Positions 58,160 through 64,000 of a DNA stretch of 64,000 nucleotides are shown here, piece by piece. The stretch comes from Phytohabitans kaempferiae (GTDB taxonomy: Bacteria; Actinomycetota; Actinomycetes; Mycobacteriales; Micromonosporaceae): positions 1 to 64,000 of the forward strand of contig NZ_JBHLUH010000058.1 in the NCBI RefSeq assembly GCF_042433955.1, in the 5' to 3' direction. Both the position numbers and the translations under genes were made by a program. The notes beneath the pieces are model-generated. The model was not told the origin of the DNA. It did no database searches and saw only the letters and a list, made by a program, of their open reading frames with translations. The stretch's first letter is position 1. Each line of letters begins with the position of its first letter.

Positions 58160-60178
58160 TCAGTGCCCCGAGTGCCCAGGGCCGGCCATGGGGTGTCCCC
58201 CCTGGTGCTCGATCTTCAGCACCTGCGCCGGCATGACCACGAACGGGCGCATCATCCCCATGTCCTCGTGGTCGCGCATGTGGCAGTGGTGCAGGAACCG
58301 TCCACTGTGCTCGAACCGGGCCGCGACGGTGACCGCCTCGCCGTTGTTGACGTGCACGACGTCCTTCCATCCGGTGTCGACCGGCCCGATCGGCACGTCC
58401 TCGACGTACTCGATCGGGGCCACCGTGCCGCCGCCGACCGTGCGCCCCTGCTCGTCCAGGATGAACTCGAACTTCTCCGCCACGTCGTAGAAGTGGCGCT
58501 GCCGCACCTGGAAGTGCGTGCCGTGGATGTGCTGCGGATGCGGCCAGCCGCCGACGTCCAGGTTGATCCAGGTCCACCGCTCCCAGTCGCCGGTCTCGAC
58601 CATGAACCTGACCGGGTCGTGGAACCGACGGGCGACCCGTTGCCAGGTGCGTACCCTGCCGTCCTTCCCCTTCACCTGCACCACGCCGTCCACCGGCAGC
58701 GGGCCGGGCGGCGCGTCGATCTCCGCCATCTCCCACTGCTCGATCTGGCCGGTGCCGAGCGGCGGGAACATCACCATGCGCTCCGGCGAGCCCTTCAGCG
58801 CGGCCTCGTCCGCCTTGGGGTACCGCGTGTCCAGCTTGGACGGTGGCGTGAAGCGGTCGCCGCCGTGCCGGCCGACCCGAAACTGCATCACCTGCGGCCA
58901 CGGTCCCGGGTCGTAGTCGACGTTGACGAGGTTGAGCGCCTTGCCCTTGAAGGGCGCGAAGTTGACCAGGATGTCGGCGCGCTCGGCGGCGACCACGCTG
59001 AGGACCCCGTCGACGGAGACCGGGGCGGGCAGCAGGCCGCCGTCCGTGCCGATCAGATGGATCGCGTCCGCCGGTACCGGGCTGCCGTCCTCGAACGTGA
59101 GCTGGAGGTGGTACGGGCGCACGTTGGAGAGGTTCGCCACGCGGAACCGGTACCACCGCGGCTCCACGTCCAGGTGCGGCCAGATCACCCCGTTGACGGT
59201 GGTGAACGGCCCGGAGAAGGAGGTCGCCTGCAGTTCCGGCTCGGTGGCGTACATGACCGTCTTGTAGAGTTGCGTGCCGGTGAGCCGGCCGGACGCGTCC
59301 AGGTCGAAGTTGCGGTCGCACAGCAGCAGCGGCACCTCGTACCGCCCGGACGGCAGGCCCAGCCGTGCCTCGTTGTCGTCCCGGATGATGTACGCGCCGC
59401 TCAGCCCGGCGATCGTGTTCCAGCGCGACACCGGCATCGCGTGGTCGTGGTACCACAGCGCGGTCGCCCGCTGGTGGTTGGCGTACTCGGCGACCTGCGC
59501 CTGTCCCGGCGGGATGCCGGCCTCGGGCCAGCCGTCGTTGTCCATGCCGGTCTCCGCGCCGTGCAGGTGCACCACCGTCCACGGTGGAAGGTTCGAGACG
59601 TCGGCCAGCGCCGGTGCGCCGTCCCGGCCCGGACGGTCCCACAGGGGCGGGTCGGCCCAGGCGATCATCGGCGCCACGGCGACCAGCGGCATCTTGCCGG
59701 TCAGCTCGTTCACCCAGCGGACCAGCACCGGCTGGTCCCGCCGCACCTCGATGGTGGGGCCGGGCACCGTGCCCTCGTACCCCCAGACGGTGGTCGGCGG
59801 CAGTTGCGAGTGCATCCGTACCGTGGCGGTGCGCATCCGCACGGTCAGCTCGCCGGGCCGGCCCGGCGCCGGGCGCAGCACGCGGGGAATCGGCAGCCGG
59901 TCGCGGTACGGCTGTAGCGGCGTGGGGTGGGTCGGCGCGGCGGTCTTCGCGGCGGTGCGCCCCGCGCTGCCCCGCCGAGGCTCGTCCGGCCGCACCCCAC
60001 GGCCGGGCAGCCGCAGGTCGTTTCCGACCGGCCGCTGCCGCGGCGCCGCGCTGGCCCGACTGCCGCCCAGCCATTCCCGGGCCCGGTCGTTGGCCAGCAG
60101 CGCCGGCACCGCCACGCCGGCCACGACCGCGCCGGCCAGAAGCCGGCGGCGGTTCACGGGCTGTTCCGATTCTGTCAT
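58160..60178 (-). CDS. Multicopper oxidase (phenoxazinone synthase-like)
   Basis: This 672-aa exported oxidase has a twin-arginine motif NRRRLLAG near the N-terminus. Copper-site motifs are HLHG (204-207), WYHDH (about 242-246), HPQHIHG and FLHHCHMRDHEDMGMM, so all four copper-binding histidine clusters are present, with a Met at the type 1 site. A long loop before the first domain resembles PhsA-like enzymes. ATG 60178 follows GAGGAGCG and overlaps the NRPS stop (ATGA). Oxidative tailoring of the peptide product or iron/copper oxidation is inferred. Confidence 0.87.
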   Translation of the reverse strand: MTESEQPVNRRRLLAGAVVAGVAVPALLANDRAREWLGGSRASAAPRQRPVGNDLRLPGRGVRPDEPRRGSAGRTAAKTAAPTHPTPLQPYRDRLPIPRVLRPAPGRPGELTVRMRTATVRMHSQLPPTTVWGYEGTVPGPTIEVRRDQPVLVRWVNELTGKMPLVAVAPMIAWADPPLWDRPGRDGAPALADVSNLPPWTVVHLHGAETGMDNDGWPEAGIPPGQAQVAEYANHQRATALWYHDHAMPVSRWNTIAGLSGAYIIRDDNEARLGLPSGRYEVPLLLCDRNFDLDASGRLTGTQLYKTVMYATEPELQATSFSGPFTTVNGVIWPHLDVEPRWYRFRVANLSNVRPYHLQLTFEDGSPVPADAIHLIGTDGGLLPAPVSVDGVLSVVAAERADILVNFAPFKGKALNLVNVDYDPGPWPQVMQFRVGRHGGDRFTPPSKLDTRYPKADEAALKGSPERMVMFPPLGTGQIEQWEMAEIDAPPGPLPVDGVVQVKGKDGRVRTWQRVARRFHDPVRFMVETGDWERWTWINLDVGGWPHPQHIHGTHFQVRQRHFYDVAEKFEFILDEQGRTVGGGTVAPIEYVEDVPIGPVDTGWKDVVHVNNGEAVTVAARFEHSGRFLHHCHMRDHEDMGMMRPFVVMPAQVLKIEHQGGHPMAGPGHSGH

Positions 60179-63100
60179 CGACGCTCCTCTGTGGAATGTG
60201 GAAGGGGATGGCGGGCCGCGCCGGCCAGCGCGGCGACCGTCCGGTGCGTGAAGACCTCGCGGGCGGAGACCTCCACACCGGCCGCCCGCGCGAGCGCGAC
60301 CAGCCGGAGCGTGACGAGGCTGTCCCCGCCGAGGGCGAAGAAGTCGTCGTCCACGCCGACCCGGTCGACGCCGAGAGCCGCCGCGAACGCGTCGCGGAGT
60401 GCCGCCTCCACCGGCGTGCCCGGTGCCCGGTAGCCCGCCCTCGGCGACAGGTCGGGGCGGGGCAGGGCGGCGCGGTCGACCTTGCCGTTGGACGTGAGCG
60501 GCAGCGCCGCCAAGGGGACGAAGGCGGCCGGGACCATGTGCTCCGGCAGCCGCTCGGCGATCCACGCGCGCAGCCGCGCGGGCTCCGGTCGCCGGCCCGC
60601 GCGGGCCACCACGTAGCCCACCAGCATCCGGCCGTCGAACGCCCGGACCGCCGCCGAGGCCACGTCCGGATGCCCCGCCAGCGCCGCCTGCACGTCGCCC
60701 AACTCCACGCGGTACCCGCGGATCTTCACCTGGTCGTCGGTGCGGCCCAGGTAGTCCAGGGCACCGGTCGGCGTCCAGCGCACGAGGTCGCCGGTGCGGT
60801 ACATGCGCGCCCCTGGCACGAACGGGTCGGCCACGAACCGGGCGGCGGTCTGGCCGGGCGCGCCCAGGTACCCCCGGGCCAGGCCGGCGCCGGACAGGTA
60901 CAGTTCGCCCGGCACGCCCGGCGGCAGCACCGCCAGGTTGGCGTCGAGCACGTAGGCGCGGGCGTTGTCGACCGGGCGCCCGACCAGCGGCCGCTCGCTG
61001 TCCGCGACGAACGCGGCGAGCGAGTCCACTGTGCACTCGGTGGGGCCGTAGAGGTTGACCGCGTCCAGTCCGGGCACGGCGGCCAGTTGCCGCCACTGCG
61101 CCTCGCCGACCGCGTCCCCGCCGAAGCCGACCAGCGAGAGCGGACATCCCGGCGAGCCGAACAGGCCCAGCTCGCCGAGTGCGGCCAGCATCGCGGGCGC
61201 CACCTCGACGAAGTCGATCCGGCCGGCCTCCAGCAGCGCGGCCAGCGCGGCCGGGTCGGTGCGCTCGGCGTCGCCGGCCAGGTGCACGGCGTGCCCGTCG
61301 AACAGCCACAACTGCGGCTGCCAGGCGGCGTCGAACGAGAACGGCCAGGCGTGCGCCACGCGCAGCCGCTCCCGTCCGGCCCGGGCGGCCGCGCGCCGGT
61401 ACAGGTGCCGGCGATGGCTGTGGAAGAGGTTGGCGATCGCCCCGTGCGTGACCACGACGCCCTTGGGCGTGCCGGTCGACCCCGAGGTGTAGACGACGTA
61501 CGCCGGATGCTCGGGACGCGGCACCACCGGATCGGCCGGCGGGGGCGCGCCCTCCCCCGGGTCGAGCACCGGGTGACCGGCCGGCGCGGTGTACCCCGGC
61601 TCGACGACCACCGCGGCGGGCCGGGCGTCGGCCAGCAGCCGCTGGACCCAGGCCGCGGGCTGGGCCGGATCCACGGGCACGTACGCCGCGCCGGCCCCCA
61701 GCACGCCGAGCATGGCGAGCATCGCGTACGGGCCCCGGCCGGCGAACACCGCCACGCGGTCCTCCGGCCCGATGCCGCGCGCCCGCAGCGCCCCGGCGAT
61801 CCGGCCAGACTCCCGCGCGGCCGCCCCGAACGTCCACACCTGGTCGCCGTGGACCAGCGCCGGCTCGTCCGGACCGCGCCGCACCTGGGCTTCGAACAGC
61901 TCCGGCAGCAGCGCTTGGCGGTCCCCGGTGGCGGTGTCGTTCCAGGCGCCGAGGGCCAGGGAGCGCTCGGCCGGCGCGGCGGACGGCAGGGCCGCCACCG
62001 GCCGGTCCGGGCCGGCGGCCAGCCCGTCCAGCACCGCGAGCAGCCGGTCCATGATCCGTGCCGCGTCGTCCGCGGTGAACAGCTCCGGCAGGTACTCCAG
62101 AACGAGGCCGACGCCGTCGCCGGGCAGCACCGTGAGGGTCAGCGGGTAGTGCGTGACCGACCGGCCCCGCACCACCTCGACGTCGAGGCCGCCGGCCCGC
62201 TCGGCCTCCCGCAACCGCTCCTCGTCGACCGGGTAGCTCTCGAACACCAGCAGCGTGTCGAACAGCTCACGCCGCCCGATCCACCGCTGGATCGCGACCA
62301 GCCCGGCGTGGTGGTGGTCGAGCAGCCGCGCCTGTTCGCGTTGCAGCCGGCCCAGCGCCGCCCGGACCAGCTCCCGGCGGTCGGTGGTGACCCGTACCGG
62401 CACCGTGTTGATCAGCAGGCCGAGCGCGGTGGCGGCGTCGGGGATGTCCGCGTCCCGGCCGGAGACCGTCACGCCGAAGACGACGTCGTGGCGCCCGGTC
62501 GCCCGACCGAGCACGGTGCCCCAGGCCAGCTCCAGCACCGTGTTGAGCGTGACGCCGGCGCCCCGGGCGAGCCGCGCCAACGCCACCGCGAGTGGTTCGG
62601 GCACGCGTACCGGCAGCAGCGCGGCGTGGCCCGTGCCGGCCGCGGCACCGCCCGGCGCGAGCAAGGTCGGCCCGTCGAGCCCGTCGAAGGCGGCGCGCCA
62701 GGCGGCCCTCGCGGCGGCGGTGTCCCGGCCGGCGAGCCACTCCAGGTGGGCGCGTTGGCCGCCGGTGGGCAGCTCCGCACCGGGCAGCCCGCCGTACGCG
62801 GCGAACAGCTCCCGGGCCAGCAGCGGCACCGACCAGCCGTCCAGGATGAGGTGGTGGTTGGTCAGCACCAACCGGTGTTCGCCGGGGCCGAGGTGGACCA
62901 GGTCCAGCCGCAGCAGCGGCGGCGCGGACAGGTCGAAGCGCTCCTCCTGGCGCCGGCGCAGCAGCCCGGCCAGGCCGGCTTCGTCCATCGTGGACACGTC
63001 GAATCTGGCCGTCGCGGCACGCCGGACGAGCTGCACCACGTCACCACCGTCCCGCCGCACGAAGCCGGTGCGCAGGACCGGATGCCGGTCCACCAGGCGC

Positions 63101-64000
63101 TGGGCGGCCGCGCGCAGCCGGTCCGGGTCCACCGCGCCGCGCACGGCCAGCGTGAGCTGCATCGTGTAGACGTCGGTCCCGGTGCCGTCCGCCTCGTACG
63201 TGGACAGGAAGTACATGCCCTCCTGCAACGGAGTCAGCGGCAGCACGTCGTCCACATCGGAGTGTGCGAGCAGGTCGGCGCGCTCCCGCCGCCACCGCTC
63301 CAGCACGGCGGCGCCGTCGTGCCCGGCGTCCGGCGCGGCGGCGCGGGCGACGGCGGCGAGCGCGGCCACGGTGCGGTGCTCGAACACGTCCCGGGGCCGC
63401 AGCGGCAGCCCGGCGGCGCGGGCGCGACTGACCAGCCGGATCGAGGAGATGCTGTCGCCGCCCAGCTCGGTGAAGCCGTCGTGCACGCCGACCTCGGGCA
63501 GCCCGAGCACCTCGGCGAAGATGCCGGCCAGGACCCGTTCGTCCACGGTGCGCGGCCGGTCCCCGCCGGTGGCCGCGGCCGGGTCGGGGGCGGGCAGCTC
63601 GCGCCGGGCGACCTTCCCGGTGGCGGTGGTGGGCAGCCGGTCCAGCCGGACCAACAGCGACGGGATCTGGTGCGCGGCGAGCCGGGCCGCGCAGTGCGCC
63701 CGCACCGCGGCCACGTCGATCTCGGCGCCGCCGCTGGTGACCAGGTAGCCGACGACCCGCGTGGGTCCGTCGTCGACGGTGTGCACGGCCACCGCGGCCT
63801 CGCGTACGCCCGGAGCCGAGGTCAGTACCGTCTCGATCTCGGCCGGCTCGACCCGGAAGCCGCGGATCTGCACCTGCGCGTCGCCCCGGCCCAGGTACTC
63901 CAGCTCCCCGCCGGCACGCAGCCGTACCAGGTCGCCGGTGCGGTACATCCGGCCGCCGCCGGGGCCGTACGGGTCGGCGACGAACCGGGTCGCGGTCAGC
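60175..64000 (-). CDS. Nonribosomal peptide synthetase, C-terminal part (runs off window)
   Basis: About 1274 residues are visible, and the frame is still open at position 64000. The order is: the end of an adenylation domain (YRTGDLVRLR, GKVARREL), carrier (ELGGDSISSIRL), condensation (LPLTPLQEGMYFL; active site NHHLILDGWS), complete adenylation (YTSGSTGTPKGV, FSFDAAWQPQLW, NLYGPTECTVDS, YRTGDLVRW, PLTSNGKVDR) and a final carrier (FALGGDSLVTLRL). No thioesterase, reductase or epimerase follows, so release must occur in trans or through another protein. The substrate code is not decided. It is coupled to the multicopper oxidase. Confidence 0.92.
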   Translation of the reverse strand, partial: LTATRFVADPYGPGGGRMYRTGDLVRLRAGGELEYLGRGDAQVQIRGFRVEPAEIETVLTSAPGVREAAVAVHTVDDGPTRVVGYLVTSGGAEIDVAAVRAHCAARLAAHQIPSLLVRLDRLPTTATGKVARRELPAPDPAAATGGDRPRTVDERVLAGIFAEVLGLPEVGVHDGFTELGGDSISSIRLVSRARAAGLPLRPRDVFEHRTVAALAAVARAAAPDAGHDGAAVLERWRRERADLLAHSDVDDVLPLTPLQEGMYFLSTYEADGTGTDVYTMQLTLAVRGAVDPDRLRAAAQRLVDRHPVLRTGFVRRDGGDVVQLVRRAATARFDVSTMDEAGLAGLLRRRQEERFDLSAPPLLRLDLVHLGPGEHRLVLTNHHLILDGWSVPLLARELFAAYGGLPGAELPTGGQRAHLEWLAGRDTAAARAAWRAAFDGLDGPTLLAPGGAAAGTGHAALLPVRVPEPLAVALARLARGAGVTLNTVLELAWGTVLGRATGRHDVVFGVTVSGRDADIPDAATALGLLINTVPVRVTTDRRELVRAALGRLQREQARLLDHHHAGLVAIQRWIGRRELFDTLLVFESYPVDEERLREAERAGGLDVEVVRGRSVTHYPLTLTVLPGDGVGLVLEYLPELFTADDAARIMDRLLAVLDGLAAGPDRPVAALPSAAPAERSLALGAWNDTATGDRQALLPELFEAQVRRGPDEPALVHGDQVWTFGAAARESGRIAGALRARGIGPEDRVAVFAGRGPYAMLAMLGVLGAGAAYVPVDPAQPAAWVQRLLADARPAAVVVEPGYTAPAGHPVLDPGEGAPPPADPVVPRPEHPAYVVYTSGSTGTPKGVVVTHGAIANLFHSHRRHLYRRAAARAGRERLRVAHAWPFSFDAAWQPQLWLFDGHAVHLAGDAERTDPAALAALLEAGRIDFVEVAPAMLAALGELGLFGSPGCPLSLVGFGGDAVGEAQWRQLAAVPGLDAVNLYGPTECTVDSLAAFVADSERPLVGRPVDNARAYVLDANLAVLPPGVPGELYLSGAGLARGYLGAPGQTAARFVADPFVPGARMYRTGDLVRWTPTGALDYLGRTDDQVKIRGYRVELGDVQAALAGHPDVASAAVRAFDGRMLVGYVVARAGRRPEPARLRAWIAERLPEHMVPAAFVPLAALPLTSNGKVDRAALPRPDLSPRAGYRAPGTPVEAALRDAFAAALGVDRVGVDDDFFALGGDSLVTLRLVALARAAGVEVSAREVFTHRTVAALAGAARHPLPHSTEERR

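Noticed and set aside
60175..61837. Multicopper oxidase extended N-terminally into the NRPS region
   Set aside because: The upstream part is a shadow of the NRPS frame. The twin-arginine signal and ribosome site fix the start at 60178.

Overview
The window is very GC-rich (I judge above 70% by eye) with GTG and TTG starts, strong G/C bias at third codon positions and 4-base stop/start overlaps. Gene content (AA10 chitin oxidase, PucR, roadblock, DUF2267, DUF1990, IdeR-type iron box, NRPS, fused ECF sigma factor) points to a filamentous actinomycete, most likely Micromonosporaceae. No rRNA, tRNA, CRISPR array or phage module is visible. The right edge cuts an NRPS gene. The left edge begins just before cysT.

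1-4.6 kb: sulfate ABC transporter cysT-cysW-cysA ending in a cysteine-free Rrf2 regulator, then a divergent EamA exporter/MarR pair sharing one dyad operator. 4.7-9.9 kb: stress-type genes (two three-BON-domain paralogues, a GAF-LuxR regulator, DUF2267, DUF6458, WrbA, a GSP17M-like protein), closed by stacked hairpins and a GNAT remnant. 10.2-19 kb: an unknown 454-aa protein, a membrane-tethered ECF sigma factor with a built-in ZAS zinc motif beside a secreted beta-lactamase-fold hydrolase with N-terminal repeats, LURP-one, methyltransferase, DUF2255, SRPBCC and alpha/beta-hydrolase genes.

19-34 kb: TetR-YndJ-DUF1990 operon behind two palindromic operators, small DUF proteins, an AEC transporter, a TetR/DHA2 efflux pair with a universal stress protein, and a GGDEF/HD-GYP protein. 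An intergenic zone follows with a MITE-like element and dispersed repeats, plus a membrane protein with an apparently leaderless promoter. 33.8-40.9 kb: GntR-controlled BMP-type ABC importer coupled to allophanate hydrolase, with two matching palindromic operators. 41-45 kb: OmpR-type two-component system directly upstream of a copper LPMO and a DUF305 lipoprotein, with an 11-bp-period triple repeat in front of the LPMO.

45-54 kb: two SDR enzymes, a decapitated M4 protease remnant, roadblock and ArsR genes around a dyad, a secreted metalloprotease with an anchored partner, PucR, a 17-bp tandem repeat before a DksA/TraR-type zinc-finger gene, and a composite inverted repeat. 54-64 kb: ferric-siderophore ABC importer (four genes) behind an iron box, then a multicopper oxidase translationally coupled to a nonribosomal peptide synthetase that runs off the window. 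This is probably one edge of an iron-linked biosynthetic cluster.

All calls come from reading translations and motifs. No database search was run.
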